Positions 51,494 through 60,303 of a DNA stretch of 64,000 nucleotides are shown piece after piece; the stretch's first letter is position 1, and every line of letters starts with the position of its first letter. The position numbers and the translations under genes were made by a program. The notes under the pieces are model-generated. The model ran no database searches. It saw only the letters and a list, made by a program, of their open reading frames with translations, and was not told the DNA's origin. The DNA is taken from the NCBI RefSeq assembly GCF_018614575.1, contig NZ_JAGGOJ010000028.1, positions 1 to 64,000 of the forward strand. The letters are read 5' to 3'. The stretch is from Streptomyces sp. ISL-10. GTDB lineage: Bacteria > Actinomycetota > Actinomycetes > Streptomycetales > Streptomycetaceae.

Positions 51494-53386
51494 ATGTCTG
51501 CAACGGTAGATGGGGACAAATCAGCATTGGTTCCGAATCGGGTGGCCAATGGGGAGACGAGTCGCGTGATGATCCGGGTACGTCGCGTCCTGCGCGGGCC
51601 CCGCCCCGAGGCGGTGCCCGCGCTCGTCGGATCGGCCTGCACCCTCGTCGGCCTCATCGACATCGCGGCCGGCGTCTTCCCCCGGTTCCGGCACAGCCGG
51701 ATGCACACCCTCGCCGAGGTGCTGCCCGGCGCCCTCGGCCCGTTCGCCGCCGCACTCTCGCTCAGCACCGGAGTCCTGCTGCTCCTGCTCGCACACGGCA
51801 TCAAGCGCCACAAGCGGCGCGCCTGGCGGGCCGCGGTGGTCCTGCTGCCCGCGGGGGCCGTGGCCCAGTTCGTCTACCGCCACTCCGTCCTCGGGGTCGT
51901 CGTCTCGCTCGGCCTGCTGGCGCTGCTGCTGCGGCACCGGAGCGAGTTCGCCGCCCTGCCCGACCCCCGCAGCCGCTGGCGCGCACTCGCCAACTTCATT
52001 GTGCTGAGCGCCGGTTCGCTCAGCCTCGGACTGGTGATCGTCAGCGCCCACCCGGGCAGAATCATCGGCAATCCCGGCCTCACCGACCGTCTCGAACACG
52101 TCATGTACGGACTGGTCGGCTTCGAGGGACCCGTCGACTGGACCGGCAACGTCCCCTGGACCGTGGGCTACTCGCTCGGCGCACTCGGCCTGCTGACCGC
52201 CGTCACCACGATCTACCTCGCCTTCCGGCCCGAGCACCCCGCCGCCCGCCTCACCGCCGACGACGAACGCCGGCTGCGCGCCCTGCTAGCGGCGCACGGC
52301 CGCCGCGACTCGCTCGGCCACTTCGCGCTCCGCCGCGACAAGGGTGTCGTGTTCTCGCCCAGCGGCAAGGCCGCCGTCTGCTACCGCGTCGTCTCCGGCG
52401 TGATGCTCGCCAGCGGCGACCCGATCGGCGACGTCGAGGCCTGGCCCGGTGCCATCGAGCGCTTCATGGACGAGGCCAAGGCCCACTCCTGGACCCCGGC
52501 CGTCATGGGCTGCTCGGAGACCGGCGGCGAGGTCTGGACGCGCGAGACGGGACTCGACGCCCTGGAACTCGGGGACGAGGCGGTGGTGGACGTCGCGGAT
52601 TTCTCCCTGACCGGGCGCGCGATGCGGAACGTACGTCAGATGGTCAAGCGCATCGAGCGCAATGGCTACGAGACACGCGTACGGCGCGCCCGTGACCTCA
52701 CCGCCGACGAACTGGAACGGATCCGGCGGGCCGCGGCCGACTGGCGCGGCACCGACACCGAACGCGGCTTCTCGATGGCCCTCGGCCGGATCGGCGACCC
52801 CGCCGACGGCGACGCCGTGATCGCCACCGCGCACAAGGCCGACGAGCACGCCCCCGGCGGCGACGGGAACCACGGCGGCTACGGCGACTTGAAGGCGATC
52901 ATCCACTTCGTGCCCTGGGGGTACGACGGGATGTCCCTGGAGCTGATGCGCCGCGACCGCTCCGCCGACCCCGGCATGAACGAACTGCTGATCGTCGCGG
53001 CTCTCCAGGCCGCTCCCGCCCTCGGCGTCGAGCGGGTCTCCCTCAACTTCGCGATGTTCCGTTCGGCGCTCGCCCGGGGCGAGAAGATCGGCGCCGGCCC
53101 GGTGCTGCGGCTGTGGCGCGGACTTCTGGTGTTCCTCTCCCGCTGGTTCCAGATCGAGTCGCTGTACAAGTTCAACGCCAAGTTCCGGCCGCGCTGGGAG
53201 CCGCGCTTCGTCGTCTTCCGCAACACCCGTGACCTGCCCCGCATCGGCTTCGCCGCCATGCAGGCGGAAGGGTTTGTGAACCTCTCGCTGCCCCGCCCGT
53301 TCGCCCGCCGACGCACGGCGCCCGCCCCGCGCCCCTGCGCCCACTTCCCCCGCCCCGCCGAACACCACGAGGCGCACGCGGCCTGA
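51494..53386 (+). CDS. MprF-like phosphatidylglycerol lysyltransferase-domain protein (DUF2156)
   Basis: 630 residues. About six N-terminal membrane spans (for example ALSLSTGVLLLLLAHGIK; VLGVVVSLGLLALLL; ANFIVLSAGSLSLGLVIVSA) followed by a soluble C-terminal domain of the LPG-synthase/DUF2156 type with two GNAT-like halves: SPSGKAAVCYRVVSGVMLAS, NVRQMVKRIERNGYETRVRR and FAMFRSALARGEKIGAGPVL. MprF enzymes add lysine or alanine to phosphatidylglycerol and protect against cationic peptides; the actual amino acid is not predictable. ATG with GGGAAGCG upstream. Confidence 0.92.
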   Translation: MSATVDGDKSALVPNRVANGETSRVMIRVRRVLRGPRPEAVPALVGSACTLVGLIDIAAGVFPRFRHSRMHTLAEVLPGALGPFAAALSLSTGVLLLLLAHGIKRHKRRAWRAAVVLLPAGAVAQFVYRHSVLGVVVSLGLLALLLRHRSEFAALPDPRSRWRALANFIVLSAGSLSLGLVIVSAHPGRIIGNPGLTDRLEHVMYGLVGFEGPVDWTGNVPWTVGYSLGALGLLTAVTTIYLAFRPEHPAARLTADDERRLRALLAAHGRRDSLGHFALRRDKGVVFSPSGKAAVCYRVVSGVMLASGDPIGDVEAWPGAIERFMDEAKAHSWTPAVMGCSETGGEVWTRETGLDALELGDEAVVDVADFSLTGRAMRNVRQMVKRIERNGYETRVRRARDLTADELERIRRAAADWRGTDTERGFSMALGRIGDPADGDAVIATAHKADEHAPGGDGNHGGYGDLKAIIHFVPWGYDGMSLELMRRDRSADPGMNELLIVAALQAAPALGVERVSLNFAMFRSALARGEKIGAGPVLRLWRGLLVFLSRWFQIESLYKFNAKFRPRWEPRFVVFRNTRDLPRIGFAAMQAEGFVNLSLPRPFARRRTAPAPRPCAHFPRPAEHHEAHAA

Positions 53387-53464
53387 CACCCGCCGCCCGC
53401 GGACACCGCCGCCCGGCCACCGACAGAGCCCCACCGCTCGGGCCCGGCCAAGAACGGCAGGCCC

Positions 53465-53470
53465 TAGGCT
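53465..53470 (+). promoter_or_regulatory. -10 box (TAGGCT), leaderless spacing
   Basis: TAGGCT then 6 nt then ATG 53477 of folP. Confidence 0.6.
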
Positions 53471-53476
53471 GGCCAC

Positions 53477-54334
53477 ATGAGTACGTTGCGTGGACGGGGC
53501 ACGGCCAGCGGCCTGCCGGAGTGGGATCGCTGTGCGGTCATGGGTGTCGTCAATGTGACGCCCGACTCCTTCTCCGACGGAGGCCAGTGGTTCGACACCA
53601 CGGCCGCGATCAAGCGCGGCCTGGATCTGGTAGCCCAGGGCGCCGACCTCGTAGACGTCGGCGGCGAGTCCACGAGACCGGGAGCGACCAGGGTCGACGA
53701 GGCCGAGGAGCTGCGCCGGGTCGTCCCGGTCGTCCGCGGACTCGCCGCAGAGGGCGTGGTCGTCTCCGTCGACACCATGCGCGCATCGGTCGCCGAGCAG
53801 GCGATCGCCGCCGGAGCCGGCCTGGTCAACGACGTCAGCGGCGGTCTCGCCGACCCTCGTATGGTCCCGGCCGTCGCCGACTGCGGCGCCCCGTTCGTCG
53901 TCATGCACTGGCGCGGGTTCAGCGAGGACATGAACAGCCGCGCGGTGTACGGCGACGTCGTCGCCGAGGTCGTCTCGGAGCTGCGTGAGCGCATGGAGGC
54001 CGTCGTCGCGGGCGGCATCGCGCCCGAGCGCATCGTGATCGACCCGGGCCTCGGCTTCGCCAAGACGGCCGAGCACGACCTCGCGCTCGTCGCCCACCTC
54101 GAAGAGCTGCGTGCGCTCGGCCGTCCGGTCCTGGTCGCCGCCTCCCGCAAGCGGTTCCTCGGCCGGGTGCTCGCCAAGGAGGGCGCCGCACCGCCGGCCA
54201 GGGAACGCGACGCGGCCACCGCCGCCGTCTCGGCCATCGCCGCCCACGAGGGCGCGTGGGCCGTACGCGTTCATGAGGTGCGGGCCACGGCCGACGCCGT
54301 GCGCGTCGCCCGCGCCGTCGAGGGTGCCCGGTGA
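53477..54334 (+). CDS. folP: Dihydropteroate synthase
   Basis: Joins p-aminobenzoate to the pterin pyrophosphate made by FolK; target of sulfonamides. 285 residues with VMGVVNVTPDSFSDGGQW (pterin/Mg loop), VDVGGESTRPGATRVDEAEE, VNDVSGGLADPRM and VIDPGLGFAKTAEHDLALVA, then SRKRFLGRVL. ATG follows TAGGCT by 6 nt without a ribosome site, so leaderless. Head of the folate run: its stop overlaps the next gene (GTGA). Confidence 0.97.
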   Translation: MSTLRGRGTASGLPEWDRCAVMGVVNVTPDSFSDGGQWFDTTAAIKRGLDLVAQGADLVDVGGESTRPGATRVDEAEELRRVVPVVRGLAAEGVVVSVDTMRASVAEQAIAAGAGLVNDVSGGLADPRMVPAVADCGAPFVVMHWRGFSEDMNSRAVYGDVVAEVVSELRERMEAVVAGGIAPERIVIDPGLGFAKTAEHDLALVAHLEELRALGRPVLVAASRKRFLGRVLAKEGAAPPARERDAATAAVSAIAAHEGAWAVRVHEVRATADAVRVARAVEGAR

Positions 54335-54777
54335 CCTCCACCGACATCGAACTGGTCGAGAAGGCCAACACCGCCTTCTACGAGGCGATGGAACGGGGCG
54401 ACTTCGAGCTGCTGTCCGCGCTCTGGCTGAACGACGAGATCTCCTGCGTCCACCCCGGCTGGCCCGTACTCTCCGGCCGCGGCGAGGTCCTGCGGTCGTA
54501 CGCGCTGATCATGGCGAACACGGAGTACATCCAGTTCTTCCTCACCGATGTGAAGGTGAGCGTGGCCGGTGACACGGCGCTCGTCACCTGCACCGAGAAC
54601 ATCCTCAGCGGCGGCCCCGCCGAGGCGGCGGGCGAGCTCGGCCCGCTCGTCGGCCAGCTGGTCGTCGCCACGAATGTGTTCCGCCGCACATCCGACGGTT
54701 GGAAGATCTGGTCACATCACGGTTCCCCCGTACTGACGGAAACCGAGGACGAAGAGGACGAGGACAGCCCCTCGTAA
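54331..54777 (+). CDS. NTF2/SnoaL-like protein within the folate operon
   Basis: 148 residues: VEKANTAFYEAMERGDFELL, SALWLNDEISCVHPGWPVLS, then VSVAGDTALVTCTENILSGG and VATNVFRRTSDGWKIWSHHG, the cone-shaped NTF2-like (SnoaL/DUF4440) fold. An acidic tail ends EDEEDEDSPS. GTG overlaps the folP stop by 4 bp, so it is translated with DHPS. Its place between folP and folB suggests a role in pterin or folate handling, but family members have many functions and no catalytic assignment is possible. Confidence 0.9.
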   Translation: MTSTDIELVEKANTAFYEAMERGDFELLSALWLNDEISCVHPGWPVLSGRGEVLRSYALIMANTEYIQFFLTDVKVSVAGDTALVTCTENILSGGPAEAAGELGPLVGQLVVATNVFRRTSDGWKIWSHHGSPVLTETEDEEDEDSPS

Positions 54778-54973
54778 GTGGGTAAGCGCCCTGAAGGAGG
54801 TTCATGTCTGCCTCCCCCGGGTATACGCGGCTACCCCAGCTCCGCGCCGTTCCCCAGGGCCCCCGTGGGCACGTCGTGTCGGTGCTCGCAGGTAGATTCG
54901 ATGGCGGGTACCGCGCCACCCGCACGTGGCCGGGTGCCCGCATCCGCCAGTAAAGAAAGCAGGAGTGATTCGC

Positions 54974-55333
54974 GTGGATCGTGTCGCGCTGCGCGGCCTC
55001 AAGGCCCGCGGGCACCATGGCGTCTTTCCCCGGGAGCGGGAGGAGGGCCAGACCTTCATCATCGACCTGGTGCTCGGCCTGGACACCCGCCCGGCGGCGG
55101 CGTCCGACGACCTGGCGAAGACCGTGCACTACGGCGTGGTGGCGGAGGAGGTCGTCGCGATCGTCGAAGGCGACCCCGTCGACCTGATCGAGACGCTGGC
55201 CGAGCGCATCGCCCAGCGGTGCCTCAAGCACGACGGCGTCGAGGAGGTCGAGGTGGTGGTGCACAAGCCGGACGCCCCGATCACGGTGCCCTTCGACGAC
55301 GTGACCATCACGATCACCCGGAGCCGAGTATGA
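54974..55333 (+). CDS. folB: Dihydroneopterin aldolase
   Basis: Cleaves 7,8-dihydroneopterin to 6-hydroxymethyl-dihydropterin. 119 residues, full length. VALRGLKARGHHGVFPRERE (Glu and Tyr/His active-site region), FIIDLVLGLDTRPAAASDDL, KTVHYGVVAEEVVAIVEGDP and the conserved Lys in VVVHKPDAPI. GTG 54974 has AGGAG 8 nt upstream. 196 bp separate it from the NTF2-like gene, so it may have its own promoter; it overlaps folK by 4 bp. Confidence 0.96.
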   Translation: MDRVALRGLKARGHHGVFPREREEGQTFIIDLVLGLDTRPAAASDDLAKTVHYGVVAEEVVAIVEGDPVDLIETLAERIAQRCLKHDGVEEVEVVVHKPDAPITVPFDDVTITITRSRV

Positions 55334-55929
55334 ACCAGGCCGCGAGCGACCCGACCGTGCAGCCGGTGCCCACCTCCGTGGTGGCGCAGGTGGACGCCGC
55401 CGACATCACGCTGTCGAATCCGAAACAGGCGGTGATCTCGCTCGGCTCCAACCTGGGCAACCGCCTGGAGACCCTGCAGGGCGCGATCGACGCCCTCGAG
55501 GACACACCGGGCGTTCGGGTCAAGGCGGTCTCCCCGGTGTACGAGACGGAGCCGTGGGGTGTCGAGCCCGGCAGCCAGCCCTCCTACTTCAACGCGGTGG
55601 TCGTGGTGAAGACGACCCTGCCGCCGTCCTCGCTCCTGGAGCGCGGCCAGGCAATCGAGGAGGCGTTCGACCGTGTCCGCGCGGAGCGCTGGGGCCCGCG
55701 CACGATCGACGTCGACATCGTGGCGTACGCGGACGTCGTCTCCGACGACCCGGTGCTCACCCTCCCCCACCCGCGCGCCCACGAGCGCGCCTTTGTCCTC
55801 GCCCCCTGGCACGACGTCCAGCCCGAGGCCCAGCTCCCGGGCGTGGGCCCCGTCGCCGAGCTGCTCGCCGGCGTCGGCGCCGGCGGCGTCCAGCCCCGCA
55901 CCGACCTGGAACTGCGGCTGCCCGAGTAG
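55330..55929 (+). CDS. folK: 2-amino-4-hydroxy-6-hydroxymethyldihydropteridine pyrophosphokinase
   Basis: Transfers pyrophosphate from ATP to hydroxymethyl-dihydropterin. 199 residues; the first ~35 (QAASDPTVQPVPTSVVAQVD) are an extension before the fold. Core: VISLGSNLGNRLETLQGAID, SPVYETEPWGVEPGSQPSYF and the signature RWGPRTIDVDIVAYADVVSD, then LPHPRAHERAFVLAPW. ATG overlaps the folB stop (ATGA). Confidence 0.96.
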   Translation: MNQAASDPTVQPVPTSVVAQVDAADITLSNPKQAVISLGSNLGNRLETLQGAIDALEDTPGVRVKAVSPVYETEPWGVEPGSQPSYFNAVVVVKTTLPPSSLLERGQAIEEAFDRVRAERWGPRTIDVDIVAYADVVSDDPVLTLPHPRAHERAFVLAPWHDVQPEAQLPGVGPVAELLAGVGAGGVQPRTDLELRLPE

Positions 55930-56030
55930 TCGTTAGGCTCGTACGGGACGTTCCGCACGAGGGCGTCCCGCGCACGACGATACGTACGGGGTGCCCGTAC
56001 GACACGACAGCTGAAGGGCGGCTCCCAGCG

Positions 56031-56519
56031 GTGAAGCAACTACGGCTCGGTGTGCTGGCCGGACTCTTCGCCGCGGCGGGAGTCCTGTCCTGGGGCGGTG
56101 CGCGCCTGTGGGATTCGCTGGGCACGCTTCCGAGCGTGCCGCTGGCCGCGCCCATCGTCCTCGCGGCGATCGCCGCGATCCTCGCCGCCACCGCGCTGTC
56201 GCTGCGGGCCCGGCTGAAGGCGCAGCGCGAGCGCCGCCCAGGCGCCAAGGGCGTCGAGCCGCTGATGGCGGCGCGCGCCGTCGTCTTCGGCCAGGCGAGC
56301 GCGCTGGTCGCGGCGCTGGTGAGCGGCATGTACGGCGGCACGGGCGTGTTCCTGCTCGGCTCGCTCGACGTCCCCGCCCGCCGGGACCAGGCCATCTACG
56401 CCGGGTTCTCGGTCGTCGCGGGCATCGCCGTGATCGCGGCCGCGATGTTCCTGGAGCGCGTCTGCAAGCTCCCCGAGGACGGGGACGACAACAACGACCA
56501 GGCGGCCCGCGCGGTCTGA
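56031..56519 (+). CDS. DUF3180 membrane protein
   Basis: 162 residues with four hydrophobic segments (LGVLAGLFAAAGVLSWGG; LAAPIVLAAIAAILAATALS; AVVFGQASALVAALVSGMYG; AIYAGFSVVAGIAVIAAAMF). DUF3180 proteins follow folK in many actinobacteria, so the link to folate genes is positional and the function is unknown. GTG start with GAAGGGCGG about 12 nt upstream. Convergent with folE. Confidence 0.88.
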   Translation: MKQLRLGVLAGLFAAAGVLSWGGARLWDSLGTLPSVPLAAPIVLAAIAAILAATALSLRARLKAQRERRPGAKGVEPLMAARAVVFGQASALVAALVSGMYGGTGVFLLGSLDVPARRDQAIYAGFSVVAGIAVIAAAMFLERVCKLPEDGDDNNDQAARAV

Positions 56520-56784
56520 GAAGCACACCGCCCGGGTCCGGCTCACAGCAGCGTGCCGCGCGCGACCTCCCCGACCGCCAGGATCGGCGATCCGGCGAGG
56601 GCCTCCCGGGGATCCGGCCGGATCAGTGAGTGGCGGTCCCCCACGCCGCAGGGTGCAGGGGGAGGGCCCGGGGCTGAAGGCACCTCCCGTGCCCGCAGGG
56701 CTACGGGGGTGGACCCCTCCCACGCCCGAGGACCGTGGGGGAGCGTGGCCGGAAACGAGCCCGGCGCGATCCGAACGAGAGGCC
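56520..56784. other. 265-bp spacer between DUF3180 and folE genes
   Basis: No gene seen. G-tract-rich and C-tract-rich stretches (near 56637-56680 and 56705-56745) could form terminator stems for the two converging genes, but no single perfect hairpin stands out. Confidence 0.5.
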
Positions 56785-57390
56785 CTAGCGCGCCAGGATC
56801 AGGCTCATCGCCTCGGCACGCGTCGTGGAGTCGCGCAGCTGGCCCCGTACAGCCGAGGTCGTCGTCTTGGCCCCGGGCTTGCGGATGCCCCGGACGGACA
56901 TGCACATGTGCTCGGCCTCGATCACGACGATCGCGCCCCGGGCTTCGAGAATCCGCATGAGGGAATCGGCGATCTGCGTGGTGAGCCGCTCCTGCACCTG
57001 GGGCCGGCGGGCGTAGACGTCGACCAGCCGGGCCAGCTTCGACAGTCCGGTGATCTTTCCGGTCTCCGCAGGGATGTACCCCACATGTGCCACGCCGTGG
57101 AAGGGCAGCAGGTGGTGCTCGCAGAAGCTGACCAGCTCGATGTCCTTGACCAGGATCATCTCGTCGTGGCCCAGGTCGAAGGTGGTGGTCAGGACCTCCT
57201 CCGGTTCCTGCCGCATGCCGGACAGAAGCTCCTTGTAAGCCCGCGCCACCCGCGCGGGCGTCTCGCGCAGGCCCTCGCGGTCCGGGTCCTCGCCCACCGC
57301 CAGCAGCAGCTCGCGTACGGCGTTCTCCGCCCGCTTCTCGTCGAACTCGGCGATCGAACGCTCGCCGTCCAGCGTCACCGGGTCGGTCAT
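56785..57390 (-). CDS. folE: GTP cyclohydrolase I
   Basis: First enzyme of pterin/folate synthesis, GTP to dihydroneopterin triphosphate. 201 residues. Zinc and active-site residues: VSFCEHHLLPFHGVAHVGYI (Cys and His) and EAEHMCMSVRGIRKPGAKTT (Cys, His). Also LSKLARLVDVYARRPQVQER. ATG 57390 with GAGG 5 nt upstream; longer reading to 57471 would run through the terminator hairpin. It lies downstream of ftsH on the same strand but behind a hairpin. Confidence 0.97.
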   Translation of the reverse strand: MTDPVTLDGERSIAEFDEKRAENAVRELLLAVGEDPDREGLRETPARVARAYKELLSGMRQEPEEVLTTTFDLGHDEMILVKDIELVSFCEHHLLPFHGVAHVGYIPAETGKITGLSKLARLVDVYARRPQVQERLTTQIADSLMRILEARGAIVVIEAEHMCMSVRGIRKPGAKTTTSAVRGQLRDSTTRAEAMSLILAR

Positions 57391-57430
57391 CTGTGCCTCG
57401 TTCCTGTTGCTCGGGCCGCGGGCATACGGA

Positions 57431-57472
57431 AATGCCGCGTCCCCCAGGCTAAAACCTGGGGGACGCGGCATT
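57431..57472 (-). terminator. Terminator between ftsH and folE
   Basis: Perfect 18-bp inverted repeat (AATGCCGCGTCCCCCAGG) with a 6-nt loop. It should end most ftsH transcripts 40 bp before folE; some readthrough could couple the two. Confidence 0.9.
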
Positions 57473-57501
57473 CATTCCGGGGCGGGAGCCGAAGGCCGAG
57501 G

Positions 57502-59535
57502 TCAGGCCTCGGGGCGCTCCTCGGGGACCGCCTCGACGGTCTCGCTCGGAGCCACCTTGGTGACGTCTGCCACCGTCGGCGAGCTGCCGTTCGCACCGTT
57601 GGTCAGTGCGAGCTCCTTGGGGGAGAGCACCGGCGGGCGGGTGGAGGGCGTACGGCGGGAGGAACCGGTCCACGCCGGGCGGGCCGGGCGCTTCACGATC
57701 GGGGCGAAGATCTCCGCGATCTCCTCCTTGCCGAGGGTCTCCTTCTCCAGCAGCTTCAGGACCAGGTTGTCGAGGACGTCGCGGTTCTCGACAAGGATCT
57801 CCCAGGCCTCGTTGTGCGCGGTCTCGATGAGCTTCTTGACCTCTTCGTCGACGAGCGCCGCGACCTCTTCCGAGTAGTCGCGCTGGTGCGCCATCTCCCG
57901 GCCCAGGAAGGGCTCGGTGTTGTCGCCGCCGAACTTGATCGCGCCGAGCCGCTCGGTCATGCCGTACTGCGTGACCATCGCGCGGGCCGTGGCCGTCGCC
58001 TTCTCGATGTCGTTCGCCGCGCCCGTGGTCGGGTCGTGGAAGACGAGCTCCTCGGCAGCCCGGCCGCCCAGCATGTAGGCCAGCTGGTCGAGCATCTCGT
58101 TGCGCGTGGTGGAGTACTTGTCCTCCTCCGGGAGCACCATCGTGTAACCGAGGGCCCGGCCGCGGGACAGGATCGTGATCTTGTGGACCGGGTCGGAGTT
58201 CGGTGAGGCCGCCGCGACCAGGGCGTGTCCGCCCTCGTGGTACGCGGTGATCTTCTTCTCCTTGTCGGACATGATCCGGGTCCGCTTCTGCGGGCCCGCC
58301 ACGACGCGGTCGATCGCCTCGTCCAGGGAGTGGTTGTCGATCAGCTTCTTGTCGCTGCGGGCGGTCAGGAGCGCCGCCTCGTTCAGGACGTTGGAGAGAT
58401 CGGCACCGGTGAAGCCGGGCGTACGCCGGGCGACGGCGCCCAGATCGACGTCCGGGGCGACCGGCTTGCCCTTCTGGTGGACCTTGAGGATCTCCAGACG
58501 GCCCTGCATGTCCGGACGGTCGACGGCGATCTGCCGGTCGAAGCGGCCGGGGCGCAGCAGCGCCGGGTCGAGGATGTCGGGCCGGTTGGTCGCGGCGATC
58601 AGGATGACGCCGCCCTTCACGTCGAAGCCGTCCATCTCGACGAGCAGCTGGTTCAGCGTCTGCTCGCGCTCGTCGTGGCCGCCGCCGAGACCCGCGCCGC
58701 GGTGCCTGCCGACGGCGTCGATCTCGTCCACGAAGACGATCGCCGGGGCGTTCGCCTTGGCCTGCTCGAACAGGTCACGGACACGGGAGGCACCGACACC
58801 GACGAACATCTCGACGAAGTCGGAACCGGAGATCGAGTAGAAGGGGACACCCGCCTCGCCCGCGACGGCACGCGCGAGCAGCGTCTTGCCGGTGCCGGGC
58901 GGGCCGTAGAGCAGCACACCCTTGGGGATCTTGGCGCCGACGGCCTGGAACTTGGCGGGCTCCTGGAGGAACTCCTTGATCTCGTGGAGCTCCTCGACCG
59001 CCTCATCGGACCCGGCCACATCGGCGAAGGTCGTCTTGGGGGTGTCCTTGGTGATGAGCTTGGCCTTGGACTTCCCGAAGTTCATGACTCGGGAGCCGCC
59101 GCCCTGCATCTGGTTCATCAGGAAGAGGAAGACCACGACGATCAGGACGAAGGGCAGGAGCGAGAGCAGGACCGAGACGAACGGGCTCTGCTTCGACGGC
59201 GAGACCGTGTAGCCCTTCTCGATCTCACCGGCCTCGAACTTCTCCTGCAGCTTGTCGGCCAGATCGGCGCCCTGGGTGCCGATGTAGCTGGCCTGCACCT
59301 TGGTGCCGCCGTCGACCTTCAGGCCCTTGTTGAGCTCGATCTTGATGATCTGCTCGTCGCCAGTGGTCAGCTTTGCCTGTTTGACCTGGTTCTTGTCGAT
59401 CGCCTGGACAACCTTGCCGGTGTCCACCGTCTTGTAGCCGCCGGACGAGCCGACAACCTGCATCAGCACGACCACGGCGAGGACGGCCAGCACGATCCAC
59501 ATGACCGGCCCACGGAAGTATCGCTTCACGTCCAT
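57502..59535 (-). CDS. ftsH: ATP-dependent zinc metalloprotease FtsH
   Basis: 677-residue membrane AAA+ protease for quality control. Membrane spans about 9-27 and 118-137 flank an external domain; Walker A LLYGPPGTGKTLLA near 210, Walker B IVFVDEIDAVGRHRG, SRH ATNRPDILDPALLRPGRFDR, and zinc site HEGGH near 433-437. The tail is Pro/Ser/Thr-rich. The start ATG is 24 nt from the only good Shine-Dalgarno (AGGAGGG), with a perfect hairpin between (59540-59559). A second ATG at 59539 is out of frame. Confidence 0.98.
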   Translation of the reverse strand: MDVKRYFRGPVMWIVLAVLAVVVLMQVVGSSGGYKTVDTGKVVQAIDKNQVKQAKLTTGDEQIIKIELNKGLKVDGGTKVQASYIGTQGADLADKLQEKFEAGEIEKGYTVSPSKQSPFVSVLLSLLPFVLIVVVFLFLMNQMQGGGSRVMNFGKSKAKLITKDTPKTTFADVAGSDEAVEELHEIKEFLQEPAKFQAVGAKIPKGVLLYGPPGTGKTLLARAVAGEAGVPFYSISGSDFVEMFVGVGASRVRDLFEQAKANAPAIVFVDEIDAVGRHRGAGLGGGHDEREQTLNQLLVEMDGFDVKGGVILIAATNRPDILDPALLRPGRFDRQIAVDRPDMQGRLEILKVHQKGKPVAPDVDLGAVARRTPGFTGADLSNVLNEAALLTARSDKKLIDNHSLDEAIDRVVAGPQKRTRIMSDKEKKITAYHEGGHALVAAASPNSDPVHKITILSRGRALGYTMVLPEEDKYSTTRNEMLDQLAYMLGGRAAEELVFHDPTTGAANDIEKATATARAMVTQYGMTERLGAIKFGGDNTEPFLGREMAHQRDYSEEVAALVDEEVKKLIETAHNEAWEILVENRDVLDNLVLKLLEKETLGKEEIAEIFAPIVKRPARPAWTGSSRRTPSTRPPVLSPKELALTNGANGSSPTVADVTKVAPSETVEAVPEERPEA

Positions 59536-59539
59536 CCAT

Positions 59540-59559
59540 ACGGAGCGAACCCGCTCCGT
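59540..59559 (-). promoter_or_regulatory. Hairpin between Shine-Dalgarno and ftsH start codon
   Basis: Perfect 8-bp stem ACGGAGCG/CGCTCCGT with loop GGTT on the minus strand, directly after AGGAGGG (59560-59566) and 4 nt before the ATG at 59535. Folding would bring the two to normal spacing. Confidence 0.7.
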
Positions 59560-59659
59560 CCCTCCTGCCCGTAGGTTAATGCTGCTGTGGGACTTGCTAT
59601 GAGACTGCTATGGGAAAAGACAACTGTTCTTCGGACGGTACCTCAGCATGGCCACCGGG

Positions 59660-59696
59660 GACCGCCTTCCCTTGCTCCAACGGCGGAAAGGCGGTC
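59660..59696 (-). terminator. Probable terminator after hpt
   Basis: GACCGCCTTCC pairs with GGAAAGGCGGTC (one bulged A) around a 14-nt loop, in the 188-bp hpt-ftsH spacer. Confidence 0.5.
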
Positions 59697-59723
59697 TGGG
59701 TTCCCCCTGGGCGCACCGGTGCC

Positions 59724-60278
59724 TCAGCCCCCGTAGACGTGCGGCGCGAGCGTGCCGACGAAGGGGAGGTTGCGGTACTTCTCCGCGTAGTCCAGGCCGT
59801 ATCCGACGACGAACTCGTTCGGGATGTCGAAGCCGATCCACTTCACGTCGATCGCGACCTTCGCGGCGTCCGGCTTCCTCAGCAGCGTGCAGACCTCCAG
59901 GGAGGCCGGCTCGCGCGAACCGAGGTTGGTCAGCAGCCACGACAGGGTCAGGCCCGAGTCGATGATGTCTTCGACGATCAGGACGTGCTTGCCCTTGATG
60001 TCGGTGTCCAGGTCCTTGAGGATCCGGACGACGCCGGACGACTGCGTGCCCGCGCCGTACGAGGACACGGCCATCCAGTCCATCGTGACGGGGGTGGCGA
60101 GCGCACGCGCCAGGTCCGCCATCACCATCACGGCGCCCTTGAGGACACCGACGATGAGCAGGTCCTTGCCCGCGTACTCCGCGTCGATCTTCGCGGCAAG
60201 CTCTTCGAGCTTGGCGTCGATCTCTTCCTTGGTGATGAGCACCGACTGAAGGTCGCTGCCCATGTCCTTCTCGTTCAC
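59724..60278 (-). CDS. hpt: Hypoxanthine phosphoribosyltransferase
   Basis: Purine salvage: hypoxanthine/guanine plus PRPP to IMP/GMP. 184 residues. PRPP motif HVLIEDIID-type (VLIVEDIIDSGLTLSWLLTN), LIVGVLKGAVMVMADLARAL and IGFDIPNEFVVGYGLDYAEK. The GTG at 60278 is chosen by alignment to typical N-termini; an ATG at 60263 close behind GAGAAGG is a fair alternative. It lies 25 bp after tilS, the usual tilS-hpt-ftsH order. Confidence 0.95.
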   Translation of the reverse strand: MNEKDMGSDLQSVLITKEEIDAKLEELAAKIDAEYAGKDLLIVGVLKGAVMVMADLARALATPVTMDWMAVSSYGAGTQSSGVVRILKDLDTDIKGKHVLIVEDIIDSGLTLSWLLTNLGSREPASLEVCTLLRKPDAAKVAIDVKWIGFDIPNEFVVGYGLDYAEKYRNLPFVGTLAPHVYGG

Positions 60279-60303
60279 CCGCGTCGCTTTCTGTCTCGGC
60301 GGT

